Of a DNA stretch of 64,000 bases, positions 56,501-64,000 are shown piece by piece. Numbering within the stretch: position 1 is the stretch's first letter; the number at the start of each line of letters is the position of its first letter. This DNA comes from Pseudomonas sp. KU26590 (GTDB lineage Bacteria > Pseudomonadota > Gammaproteobacteria > Pseudomonadales > Pseudomonadaceae). The translations under genes and the position numbers were made by a program. The DNA lies in contig NZ_CP110644.1 in assembly GCF_026153515.1 (NCBI RefSeq), forward strand, positions 5,831,501 through 5,895,500, read 5' to 3'. A model generated the notes under the pieces. That model worked only from the letters and a program-made list of their open reading frames with translations, was not told where the DNA came from and ran no database searches.

Positions 56501-58493
56501 AGTTCCAGTAGTAATCGCGACGCTCGCGGACCAGCCGCACTTTAAGGTTGTCGGCGGCCAGTTTGTGGCCTTGGGCGTCAGCCATCAGCACTTCGAACTC
56601 AACCGGGCCGTCACCATCAGTGGCTTCGCCTTCGTACAAACCACGCAGGCCGGGCATTGCGTCTGCGGGCCAGACCGGCTGGGTCAGACGCCGCGTGATC
56701 GGCCGCCCACCCGACTCCTGCAAACTGGCTTGCAGCACCAGCTCCAGCGGTGAACGGGCCTTGGCCCATTGGCTGTCAATGCTCAGGTCGAGCTTGCCGT
56801 TGGCGTCCAGCGTGCTGTCTTCGATTTCCAGGTCTTGCTTGAGGTCTTCTTCGGTCACCGAGCCGAACTGATAACCCGGCAGGCCGGGCACGGCTTCACG
56901 CAGCGGACGCACATACAGCTGACCGTTCAGGCGATTGCCCGACGCCGGCGCGCCGTAGAGGTATCGACCAGTGATCGCCACATCGAACGGCGCATCGGGG
57001 GCCAACGGGGTGTCGCTGCCCTTGAGCTCCAGCGCCATGCGCTCAGGCAGGAAGTCCTCGACCTGGAACTCGTAAAGCTGCGGCTTGCCGTCACCCAGAT
57101 CAAACACCAGTTGCCAGCGACCTGTCGGCGCCTCTTCCGACAGCTGCAATTGATATTGATAGAGCCCGGTGGCGTCAGCGTCCCACACGAACTTGCGACT
57201 GACCTGCTCATCCGGGCGACGCACTTCCACGGTGATCGGCTGAGGTTTCACGCTCTTGCCGTCGCTGTCACGTAGCAAGCCGTTGAGCAGCACGACTTCG
57301 CCCGGGCGATAGAGGTCGCGGGGGCCGAAGATGAAAAATTGCAGCGGGTGGGCCTTGGGGCCAGTGATGTCGAATTCCGCCAGATCCAGCGCGGCGCTGT
57401 TCAGACGCAGCATGCTGGTCTGCTCGCCTTGATGGGCCAGCAGCACTTGGGCCTTGGCCGGCAATGGCAGCTCGGCGTGGCCGGCGCTGTCAGTCTTGCC
57501 CTGGCCGATCACGCGACCCTTCTCGTCATACAGCTCGACGTCAACGCCGCTCAGGGCTTTGCCGCCTTCCAGCGCCTGGGTGAATACGTCGAGGCGGTTG
57601 GCGTAACGGTGCGCCGACAGGCCAATGTCGCTGAGGGTGAACAGCGTGGCCGGCTGCGTGTAGTTGTAGGTCCCTGACGCGCGCATCACAGCCAGGTAAA
57701 CGCCCGGCTGTTGCAGTGGTTTGAGACCCGAAATCGGCAGCAGCACGGTTTCGCGGGTGTTGCGCGCAGGGTTCAGGTCGAAACGGCCGCTGTAGACCAG
57801 ATCGGCCAGGGGCAGCAGTTCTTTGGACTGGTAACTCTCAAGACTGGACGAACCTTCCCACGAGCCTAAAAACGCAGGCAGTGACTCGGGCTTGATGCGG
57901 AAGAATTCAACGTCCACTTTATCGACGTTGAGCGCAATCACCGGCAGCCCTTCGGCGAGCCGCGTTGGCAGCAGACTGCCGCGACTGGCGAAGCCCACGG
58001 TCGCTTGCAAGTCAGCCGTTTCAATACGCGCGGAATACTCAGCCGCCAACGCGTTGTTGTTTACCGCCAGCAGACCCGGATCGATGGTCAAGACCAGTTT
58101 GCGCTTGGGCTCAAGGTGACGCAGGCGCAGCTCCATGAGGTTGTCCGAGAGTTCCCAGGCGCCATCCACCTTGCCGTCCTTGCTATCGACCAGGTGCACT
58201 TTTTCAGCGAATTTCTGATCGGGATTCAGTGGCACCGAGAAGCTCAACGACAGCGTGCTGGCGCCATCGAGCTGAACTTCGGAGACGTCCACCACCGTCA
58301 ACTCGCGCCCGGCGTACCGCTTGCTCAGCGCGGGAATATCCACCGCAGGCTTGGGCTTGGCATCGGCGGGTCCCGGTTGCGCAACTGCCGCAGCAGGTGG
58401 GGCGGGGACAGCCGCGGGCTTGTCGGACGAAGAGGAATCGCAGGCACTGAGCAGTACCAGCGCGCAGGCCAGGAACAATCCTTTGTTTAGCAT
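53568..58493 (-). CDS. yfhM: Alpha-2-macroglobulin family lipoprotein (YfhM/MagD-like)
   Basis: A 1641-residue lipoprotein with lipobox LLSAC (Cys18). Macroglobulin-like MG domains cover the first two-thirds. The thioester site CLEQ is at residues 1172-1175 in YPYGCLEQT, and an alpha-helical thioester domain and receptor-like beta domain follow. With PbpC it is thought to trap foreign proteases in the periplasm while PbpC repairs the wall. It is large but normal for this subfamily. It is anchored to the inner membrane and would act in the periplasm. The 3' end is near the REP array. Confidence 0.93.
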   Translation of the reverse strand: MLNKGLFLACALVLLSACDSSSSDKPAAVPAPPAAAVAQPGPADAKPKPAVDIPALSKRYAGRELTVVDVSEVQLDGASTLSLSFSVPLNPDQKFAEKVHLVDSKDGKVDGAWELSDNLMELRLRHLEPKRKLVLTIDPGLLAVNNNALAAEYSARIETADLQATVGFASRGSLLPTRLAEGLPVIALNVDKVDVEFFRIKPESLPAFLGSWEGSSSLESYQSKELLPLADLVYSGRFDLNPARNTRETVLLPISGLKPLQQPGVYLAVMRASGTYNYTQPATLFTLSDIGLSAHRYANRLDVFTQALEGGKALSGVDVELYDEKGRVIGQGKTDSAGHAELPLPAKAQVLLAHQGEQTSMLRLNSAALDLAEFDITGPKAHPLQFFIFGPRDLYRPGEVVLLNGLLRDSDGKSVKPQPITVEVRRPDEQVSRKFVWDADATGLYQYQLQLSEEAPTGRWQLVFDLGDGKPQLYEFQVEDFLPERMALELKGSDTPLAPDAPFDVAITGRYLYGAPASGNRLNGQLYVRPLREAVPGLPGYQFGSVTEEDLKQDLEIEDSTLDANGKLDLSIDSQWAKARSPLELVLQASLQESGGRPITRRLTQPVWPADAMPGLRGLYEGEATDGDGPVEFEVLMADAQGHKLAADNLKVRLVRERRDYYWNYSDSDGWSYHFNEKFLNLSEDTLSVKKDSTAKISFPVEWGPYRVEVEDPATGLISSVRFWAGYRWQDNAEGGAVRPDQVKLALDKPAYTDGDTAKVTVTPPSAGKGYLLVESSEGPLWWQEIDVPAEGKTYDIPMDKKWARHDLYVSALVIRPGERKANVTPKRAVGVLHLPLDRSQRKLALTVTAPEKMRPKQPLKLKVNAKNADGTIPKSVHVLVAAVDVGILNITEYATPDPFAAMFGRKEYGADQLDIYGQLIEAGRNRLASLAFGGDAALAKGGKRPETSVTIVALQSAPVTLNEQGDAEVSVDIPDFNGELRIMAQAWTDERYGMAEAKTVVAAPLIAELSAPRFLAGGDQTKVALDLSNLSGKAQKLNVQVVAEGQLSLAEGDGAKAVSLNQGQRTTLQIPVKALGGFGQGVIRVTVNGLELPGENLPAFSREWTIGVRPAYPAMLKQYRAVLKDQAWSLPEGALEAFEPAGREALLSVSSRPPLNLGEQIRALKAYPYGCLEQTTSGLYPSLYADAATLKRLGLQGESDADRKRKIELGIERLIGMQRYNGSFGLWAADGEEEYWLTAYVTDFLLRARDQGFAVPPDALKKANERLLRYLQERNQIEVNYSENADHTRFAVQAYAGLVLSRSQQAPLGALRSLFDRRSDARSGLPLVQLSIALEKMGDKPRADQALLAGLAAGRKANDWLADYGSPLRDQALILSLLEENKLAPDKVEERLFALSDQVAANLYLSTQERNSLFLAGRDLLGKPEAKWAATLTSGSNNRELSNDQPGVKLDSSVLAAPLTVQNTGGDTLYQQMTISGYPSQPPAAGGENLSISRDYLGMDGAALNLNGLKSGELVLVHLEIKAKERVPDALVVDLLPAGLEIENQNLAQSSASLEDASESVKQWRESMENAGVKHQEFRGDRYVAAVDLEGFNTVHLLYLARAVTPGVYRVPPPQVESMYRPNWQALGEAPAQLVVKGKK

Positions 58494-58632
58494 GAGGCAC
58501 TCATTTGGACGGCAGCGATGAGGGAGCAGAAGTTATAGCACCGCTTTGGCAATCGTAAAGCGCGGCGCGCAGATAGACCGTGGGTTTGTGCGTTTGTTCT
58601 CGCTACACTCGCGCGCTTGCCCGGGAGCCTTT

Positions 58633-59973
58633 ATGTCCAACTTCTTCAACGACTGGCGTCAGCGCGCCACGCATCGGCAGGTGTGGGCGCTGGCGGCGCC
58701 GATGATTCTGTCGAATATCTCCGTGCCGCTGGTTTCGCTGGTCGACAGCACGGTCATCGGTCACCTGCCCCACGCCCACCAGCTCGGCGCCGTGGCAGTC
58801 GGCGGCACGCTGTACAGCTTTCTCGCCTGGGCGATGGGTTTTCTGCGCATGGGCACGACCGGGTTTGCCGCCCAGGCCGCCGGGCGCAACGACGGGGCGG
58901 CGCTACGCCAAGTGCTGTTGCAGGGCTTGCTGCTGGCGATGGGGTTTTCTGTGCTGTTGGGGCTGATCGGCCTGCCGTTCCAGCACCTGGCGCTTGAAAT
59001 GATGCAGCCTTCGGACGACCTCAACGACCTGACCCGCGACTTTTTCCACACCCGCTTGTTCGGTTTGCCGGCAGCGTTAGCGAGCTACGCGCTGGTGGGC
59101 TGGTTCCTCGGGCTGCAAAACGCTCGCGCGCCGCTGGCGATTCTGCTGACCACCAACCTGGTCAACATCGCGCTGAACCTGTGGTTCGTCATGGGCCTGG
59201 ACTGGGGCGTGGTCGGCTGCGCGCGTGCGTCGGTCATCGCCGAATGGACCGGCGCCCTCCTCGGCCTCGCCCTCACCCACAAAGGTCTGCACGCGTATCC
59301 GGGACAGCTGGCCGTGTCCGCACTCAAGCGCTGGCAGAGCTGGCGACCGCTGCTCACGGTCAATCGCGATATCTTCATTCGCAGCCTGATCCTGCAATCG
59401 GTGTTCTTTTTGATCACCGTGCAAGGCGCGCGACTGGGCGATGCTACCGTGGCCGCCAATGCGCTGCTGCTTAACGGGCTGTTGCTGATGGCCCACGCGC
59501 TGGACGGACTGGCCCACGCCGTCGAAGCCCTCTGCGGACACGCCATCGGCGCACGGGACCGCAGCGCCTTGCGACGCTCGCTGAACGTCTCCGGAGGCTG
59601 GTCACTGATTTGCAGCGTCGCGTTTGTGGGGCTGTTTCTGCTGGGCGGGCACCTGTTCATCGAGATGCAGACCGACATCACCGCAGTGCGTGACATCGCC
59701 TTCGTGTATCTGCCTTATCTCGCCGTGCTGCCCTTTGTCGCGGTCTGGAGTTATTTGCTCGATGGCCTGTTCATCGGCGCCACCCGTGCCCGCGAGATGC
59801 GCAACGCAATGGTGGTCACGGCCTTGATCACCGCACCGTTTGCCTGGCTGGCAAGCGGGTTCGGCAACCACGGGCTGTGGCTGGTGTTTTTGCTGTTCAT
59901 GGCGGTGCGGGCGCTGACGCTGGGGTATCTGGCGCTCAAGCTCAACCGCAGCGGCGCCTGGTTCAACGGCTGA
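58633..59973 (+). CDS. MATE family efflux transporter (DinF type)
   Basis: A 446-residue protein with 12 hydrophobic segments. The start MSNFFNDWRQRATHRQVWALAAPMILSNISVPLVSLVDSTVIGHL, with GGGAG upstream, is like DinF. FAAQAAGRNDGAALRQVLLQG and LDGLAHAVEALCGHAIGARDRSAL are the two MATE halves. It exports cationic compounds using Na+ or H+ gradients. It overlaps the 3' end of the next convergent gene by 11 bases. Confidence 0.9.
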   Translation: MSNFFNDWRQRATHRQVWALAAPMILSNISVPLVSLVDSTVIGHLPHAHQLGAVAVGGTLYSFLAWAMGFLRMGTTGFAAQAAGRNDGAALRQVLLQGLLLAMGFSVLLGLIGLPFQHLALEMMQPSDDLNDLTRDFFHTRLFGLPAALASYALVGWFLGLQNARAPLAILLTTNLVNIALNLWFVMGLDWGVVGCARASVIAEWTGALLGLALTHKGLHAYPGQLAVSALKRWQSWRPLLTVNRDIFIRSLILQSVFFLITVQGARLGDATVAANALLLNGLLLMAHALDGLAHAVEALCGHAIGARDRSALRRSLNVSGGWSLICSVAFVGLFLLGGHLFIEMQTDITAVRDIAFVYLPYLAVLPFVAVWSYLLDGLFIGATRAREMRNAMVVTALITAPFAWLASGFGNHGLWLVFLLFMAVRALTLGYLALKLNRSGAWFNG

Positions 59974-60856
59974 CCGAAACCCTCGACACCTGTGCCTGAT
60001 CCTGGGCATGGATGAACGCTACAACTTCCTCCAGCACAGGCGCGAGGCTGCGTAACGGCCTGGCAAGTGCACCCACCAGCGTGCGGTGGCTGGTACGAGA
60101 GAAATACAACTCGCGCACTGCCACGCCCTGAGCACGCAAACGACTGGCTATACCCCCGGTGTTGCGTTGCGGGTTTACCTCCGTGTCATCGGCGGAAGCG
60201 AGCAGCAGCGCCGGCGGTGACGCCGCGCTGACATGGTTGATCGGCTGGGAGTCGGGTGGCGAATTTGGGAAGTAAAACACCGGCTTCACCTCCGCATCTT
60301 CGATGGGCAGAAAATCATAGGGCCCGGCCAGACCGATCCAGCCCTTGATGATGGAAGGCGTCGTACCCGCCGCCGCCAGCCATTGTGGGTCCAGCGCCAG
60401 CATCGCCGCGTTGTAGGCCCCGGCACTGTGGCCCATCACATACAACTTCGCCGGGTCACCGCCGAACTGACGAATGTGCGCGTGGGTCCAGCCCACCGCC
60501 TGGGCGCTGTCCTGCAGCAGCTCCTGGTAATGCACTTGCGGGTAGAGCCGGTAATCGGCAAGTACCGCCACGATGCCCCGGGACGCGAGCGCCTCACCGA
60601 CGAAGGCGTAGTCACCCCGCGATCCGCTGGTCCAGCTGCCGCCATAGAAGAACACGACGACCGGCGCGCCCGGCGCGGCATCTTTGGGCGTGTAGACATC
60701 GAGCTTATTGCGCGGGTCAGGGCCGTACGCCAGGTCGGACGTTCTGGTGAACGTGCTGCTCGGGGTAAACGCGTTGAGCACCTTCAACGGCGTGCAGGCC
60801 ATCAACAAGGTCATCAGCCAGGCGGTGAATACTGCTTTGAGCGCCAGTTTGATCAT
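59963..60856 (-). CDS. Alpha/beta hydrolase lipoprotein (esterase-like)
   Basis: A 297-residue protein with lipobox LMAC (Cys21). The nucleophile elbow is GHSAG with Ser144, and the oxyanion region is YGGSW (about 71-75), a Tyr in place of the usual His of HGG in hormone-sensitive lipase types. Likely acid and base residues are ADDTEVN and SRTSHRTLV. It resembles acetyl-esterase/BD-FAE-like enzymes, and the substrate is not known. It is convergent with the MATE gene, overlapping by 11 bases at their 3' ends. Confidence 0.85.
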   Translation of the reverse strand: MIKLALKAVFTAWLMTLLMACTPLKVLNAFTPSSTFTRTSDLAYGPDPRNKLDVYTPKDAAPGAPVVVFFYGGSWTSGSRGDYAFVGEALASRGIVAVLADYRLYPQVHYQELLQDSAQAVGWTHAHIRQFGGDPAKLYVMGHSAGAYNAAMLALDPQWLAAAGTTPSIIKGWIGLAGPYDFLPIEDAEVKPVFYFPNSPPDSQPINHVSAASPPALLLASADDTEVNPQRNTGGIASRLRAQGVAVRELYFSRTSHRTLVGALARPLRSLAPVLEEVVAFIHAQDQAQVSRVSVSR

Positions 60857-60904
60857 CGTTCATGCTCCCGAAAAAGTGGAGGACGCCTTACTGTGCGGAC
60901 AGCG

Positions 60905-60930
60905 AAAACGGGCCACGAGGGCCCGTTTTT
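60905..60930 (-). terminator. Rho-independent terminator of speA
   Basis: The stem AAAACGGGCC/GGCCCGTTTT with a 5-base loop lies just after the speA stop at 60947. T runs occur on both strands, so it is probably bidirectional. Confidence 0.85.
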
Positions 60931-60946
60931 GAGAGTCGCTACATCA

Positions 60947-62860
60947 TCAAGACGACAGGTAGGAAGACCGCGTCAGGCCCAGGCGCAACGCATCCAGAAA
61001 CTGCGTGCGCTCACGCGGGGTGATCTTGGCGCTGGCGACTTTGTCCCGGTAATGGGTCATCAGTTCTTCCGGCGACAAGTGCACGTAACGCAGCATGTCT
61101 TCGATGGTGTCGTGGGTTTCGATCCCGGCCGAATACGCGCTGCCATCCTGATTCTGGTAGATGTTCACCGAATCGGTGTCACCGAACAGGTTGTGCATGT
61201 CGCCCAGAATTTCCTGATACGCGCCGACGAGGAACACGCCCAGCAAATAATCCTCACCCTCGTTCAACGCGTGAACCGGCAGGCTGGTCTCGATGCTCTG
61301 CTCGTCGACGTATTGATTGATCTTGCCGTCGGAGTCGCAGGTCAGGTCTTGCAGCACGGCGCGACGCATCGGCTCTTCGTCCAGACGGTGCAGCGGGATG
61401 ATTGGCAGCACCTGATCGATCGCCCACGTGTCCGGCAGGCTCTGGAACACCGAGAAGTTGCAGATGTACTTGTCGGCCAGCTTGTCGTTGAGTTCGTCGA
61501 GCACCTGACGATGGGAACGCTGGCGGGCTTTCAGCGAGTTGTGCAAACGACGGCACACCGCGAAATAGCACTGCTCGCCCAAGGCCTTTTGCGCCAGGGT
61601 GATCTTGCCGTCGGAATACTGGGACGCGATGTCGCTCATGTAATGCGTGGCGCGCCAGTAGGTCTCGGTGACCATTTCGATGTCGGTCGGGCCAAGCAGA
61701 TCGACCAGCCATTGCAGGGTTTCCGGCAGGTTTTCCTTATCGGTGATTTCCGGCACTTCGTCGTTATGACGTTCAACGTCCGTCACCTGGATCACCAGCA
61801 TGGCGTGGTGCGCGGTCAGCGAGCGGCCGCTTTCCGAGAAGATGTGCGGATGCGGCAGGCCCTGCGCGTCGCAGAACTCCTTGAGCATCCCGACCACGAC
61901 ACCGGCGTAATCGTCCATGTCGTAGTTGATCGAACTGGCATTGCGCGAATGCGTGCCGTCGTAGTCGACACCCAGACCGCCGCCCACGTCGATGTGATCC
62001 ACCGGCAGTCCAAGGTTACGCAGCTCGCCATAGTAACGAATCGCTTCCTTGAAACCGTGTTGGTAGTCGGCCAGGTTGGCGATCTGCGAACCCATGTGGA
62101 AGTGCAACAGACGGATGCCCTGATCAAGCCCTGCCTTGGTGAAGCGCTCGACGACCGACAGCAATTGCGCGGCGGACAGCCCGAACTTGGACTTCTCGCC
62201 ACCTGTGTCGGCCCATTTGCTGGAAGCCAGGGACGACAGGCGCACACGCAGACCCACTTGCGGCGCGACCTTCAGCTCGGCGGCTTCTTCGATGACCAGT
62301 TCGACTTCGGATTCTTTCTCGATGACGATGAAAACGTTGTGGCCCAGCTTCTGCCCCATCAAGGCCAGACGAATGAACTCGCGGTCCTTGTAGCCGTTGC
62401 AGACGATGGTGCCTCCCTTCGGCGCGAGGGCCAGCACGGCCATCAGCTCAGGCTTGGAGCCGGCTTCGAGACCAATGGAAACGTTTTGCGTGGCGATGAT
62501 GTTTTCCACCACCGCTTCCTGCTGGTTGACCTTGATCGGGTACAGCGCGGTGTATTTGCTCTGGTATTCCAGGCGGGCGATGTTCTCGTCGAACGCACCG
62601 GTCAGCTGGCGCACGCGGTCCTGCAGAATGTCAGGGAAGCGCACCAGCAATGGCAGGGACAAACCGCTTTTGCGCAGCTGGTCGACCTGCTCGTAAAGAT
62701 CGATGGGCGAGCTGGTCGGCCCGTTGGGGCGAACTTCAACGCGGCCGGCTTCATTGATTGCGAAATAACCGGCCCCCCAATGACGGATCCCGTAGACACT
62801 GCGGCTGTCTGCCACGGTCCATTGGCTGCCATCGTCTTTGCGTGTGCGTCGTACGGACAT
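60947..62860 (-). CDS. speA: Biosynthetic arginine decarboxylase SpeA
   Basis: A 637-residue PLP enzyme of the fold type III family. Lys110 (YPIKVNQQ) binds PLP, and [17 protein letters not shown] and the SAQL region follow. [14 protein letters not shown] and [18 protein letters not shown] are SpeA blocks. It makes agmatine for putrescine synthesis. The start is the ATG at 62860; a TTG directly upstream is unlikely. GGGGA lies before the start. It is followed by a strong terminator. Confidence 0.96.
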   Translation of the reverse strand: MSVRRTRKDDGSQWTVADSRSVYGIRHWGAGYFAINEAGRVEVRPNGPTSSPIDLYEQVDQLRKSGLSLPLLVRFPDILQDRVRQLTGAFDENIARLEYQSKYTALYPIKVNQQEAVVENIIATQNVSIGLEAGSKPELMAVLALAPKGGTIVCNGYKDREFIRLALMGQKLGHNVFIVIEKESEVELVIEEAAELKVAPQVGLRVRLSSLASSKWADTGGEKSKFGLSAAQLLSVVERFTKAGLDQGIRLLHFHMGSQIANLADYQHGFKEAIRYYGELRNLGLPVDHIDVGGGLGVDYDGTHSRNASSINYDMDDYAGVVVGMLKEFCDAQGLPHPHIFSESGRSLTAHHAMLVIQVTDVERHNDEVPEITDKENLPETLQWLVDLLGPTDIEMVTETYWRATHYMSDIASQYSDGKITLAQKALGEQCYFAVCRRLHNSLKARQRSHRQVLDELNDKLADKYICNFSVFQSLPDTWAIDQVLPIIPLHRLDEEPMRRAVLQDLTCDSDGKINQYVDEQSIETSLPVHALNEGEDYLLGVFLVGAYQEILGDMHNLFGDTDSVNIYQNQDGSAYSAGIETHDTIEDMLRYVHLSPEELMTHYRDKVASAKITPRERTQFLDALRLGLTRSSYLSS

Positions 62861-63043
62861 CAAAGTCCCCTATAGAAAAGTCATAAAGCCCCGGCCTGAC
62901 CGGCTGGGCGCAGTGTAGAGCGTGGAAATGACGGTTTAGCGCCTGCTCGCTGTGGGGCAATAGACCCGCATTGCGCAGCAGAGTTTGCATGGGTGACTGC
63001 GGCCAGACCGACGACAAAAATAAACGGGCTTGAAACGGGAGGC

Positions 63044-63415
63044 TCAACCGCCCGACTTCTTCGCCTTGAAACCCTGCTTGACCAGCTCGGCCAGCAGCGT
63101 TTCGACGTGGTCACCCTGGATCTCGATCACGCCATCCTTCAGCGCGCCGCCGGTGCCACAACGCTGCTTGAGGGTCTTTGCCAGGTCCTTGAGCGCGTCC
63201 TCGGCCAGCGGAACGCCGGTGACGGTCGTGACGGTCTTGCCGCCGCGGCCCTTGCTTTCACGGCGCACGCGGGCAATGCCATCGCCTTCGGGGATGAGCG
63301 TGCTTTTGCAGGTGCAGGCGTCGACAGGCTGACGGCAGTCGGGGCAATGCCGACCGGCGTCGGTTGAAAATACCAGGCCACCGAGGGCGGCGAAGGATGC
63401 GGCTTTTTTGGCCAC
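63044..63415 (-). CDS. yciH: SUI1/eIF1-like translation factor YciH
   Basis: A 123-residue protein starting at GTG (AGAGGA six bases upstream) with MAKKAASFAALGGLVFSTD, a region with CPDCRQPVDACTCKST that could bind zinc, and the SUI1 fold GRGGKTVTTVTGVPLAEDALKDLAKTLKQRCGTGGALKDGVIEIQGDHVETLLAELVKQGFKAKKSGG. It affects initiation fidelity. It is located next to speA as in P. aeruginosa. Confidence 0.95.
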   Translation of the reverse strand: MAKKAASFAALGGLVFSTDAGRHCPDCRQPVDACTCKSTLIPEGDGIARVRRESKGRGGKTVTTVTGVPLAEDALKDLAKTLKQRCGTGGALKDGVIEIQGDHVETLLAELVKQGFKAKKSGG

Positions 63416-63578
63416 CGGCAATCCTCTTGTTGAGGAGCGAAGTCTGGCCGACGGGAGCCGACCGCGAAGCCCCACTCAGGCAGGGGCGGCGCTACCGGAT
63501 CGCAAGGGCGGTCCGGCGTGAAAAGTCGCGCAGTGTAACGGCAAAAAGCGCAGTTGCTAAGTGCAAATATGCGCCAAT

Positions 63579-64000
63579 TTACGGAACATTTGCGACGCCT
63601 TCCAAATAGCGCTTGAAGGCGGCCAACGAGTCGGGGCAGTAAGGCTTTTCAGTGGTTTCGCGCAGCACGTGGTCGATGCTGAGAAAGCGCGCTTCCAGCA
63701 CTTCTTCACGCTGCAGCTTGAGCGGACCGTCCCAGACCGCCGAGAACACCGCGCACCACAGCCGGTTGTCCGGCTGATCGAAGAAGAACCGCTCGTGGGC
63801 CGTAAGCTCCACTCCGGAGACGCCGAGCTCTTCCGCAAGTTCGCGCGCCGCCGAGAGCGCGTAGCTTTCATCGGCCTGGACCATACCGCCCGCTGCCACA
63901 TCCCAATAGCCGGGATAGATCGCCTTGCTCAGCGTGCGTCGGTGCACACACAGCTCGCCCGCCGAATTGAACAGAAGGATGTAGGTGCCGCGCCCGATCA
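63579..64000 (-). CDS. NUDIX hydrolase (YfcD-like), 5' end cut by window
   Basis: The frame is open to the window end, so the N-terminus is missing. Visible residues include GRGTYILLFNSAGELCVHRR, then KAIYPGYWDVAAGG and the Nudix box G(x5)ESYALSAARELAEELG, with catalytic Glu residues in REL.EELG. The remainder, FFFDQPDNRLWCAVFSAVWDGPLKLQREEVLEARF, resembles YfcD, an IPP-isomerase-like NUDIX. It is 163 bases from yciH, as in P. aeruginosa. Confidence 0.88.
   Translation of the reverse strand, partial: IGRGTYILLFNSAGELCVHRRTLSKAIYPGYWDVAAGGMVQADESYALSAARELAEELGVSGVELTAHERFFFDQPDNRLWCAVFSAVWDGPLKLQREEVLEARFLSIDHVLRETTEKPYCPDSLAAFKRYLEGVANVP

Noticed and set aside
54456..56753. A plus-strand frame of 765 codons opposite the macroglobulin gene
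   Set aside because: It is antisense to a gene with signal peptide and thioester site.
60233..62875. A plus-strand frame of 880 codons opposite speA
   Set aside because: It is antisense to the conserved decarboxylase and has no recognisable domain.
63476..63578. A possible small gene between yciH and the NUDIX gene
   Set aside because: No frame with a start, ribosome binding site or conserved protein was found in about 100 bases.

Overview
The window is chromosomal DNA from a Pseudomonas species outside the P. aeruginosa lineage, most likely in the P. fluorescens/P. syringae branch. The evidence is the gene order thiO - minor pilins - ispH - fkpB - lspA - ileS - ribF - murJ - rpsT - creA - proB - obgE - rpmA - rplU - ispB - fklB - lon-like, which is Pseudomonas core synteny. 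Other support comes from the speA - yciH - NUDIX end, the high-GC coding style and Pseudomonas-type REP repeats. No rRNA, tRNA, CRISPR array, insertion sequence or prophage was seen.

Layout. 1-2.5 kb: the 3' part of an FMN-dependent monooxygenase gene and thiO. 2.5-11 kb: two adjacent minor-pilin operons. Operon A is fimU-pilV-pilW-pilX-pilY1-pilE. Operon B is a diverged copy (pilV-pilW-pilX-pilE) without pilY1, with a divergent fimT. 11-24 kb: housekeeping genes for isoprenoids (ispH, ispB), lipoprotein processing (lspA), translation (ileS, rpsT, rpmA, rplU), flavins (ribF), peptidoglycan export (murJ), proline (proB) and ribosome assembly (obgE). 24-29.4 kb: small conserved proteins, a second FKBP isomerase and a Lon-like protease. 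29.6-35 kb: several exported proteins of unknown role, a copper chaperone with a CueR-type promoter, and a RIO kinase.

35.3-43.1 kb is the clearest accessory region. It holds an AIDA-like autotransporter gene whose frame is broken at a six-G tract. Divergent from it are two large proteins built from tandem Ig-like beta repeats. The intergenic region between them carries two separate DNA dyads. I regard this block as the best candidate for an undescribed surface or colonisation system.

43.2-64 kb: an AraC regulator, a thiolase/FabG/MaoC beta-oxidation-like set, a MazG-type phosphohydrolase overlapping cmoM, two DUF4136 lipoproteins, pbpC and a giant thioester alpha-2-macroglobulin (a periplasmic defence pair) separated by an opposite-strand small membrane protein, a MATE exporter, a lipoprotein esterase, speA, yciH and a NUDIX gene cut by the window end. 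Four REP inverted-repeat pairs lie between genes from 32 to 53.6 kb, and one REP half abuts the 5' end of pbpC.

All calls come from reading translations and DNA by eye. Start sites were moved downstream where a ribosome binding site, leader peptide or stop-start overlap favoured it.
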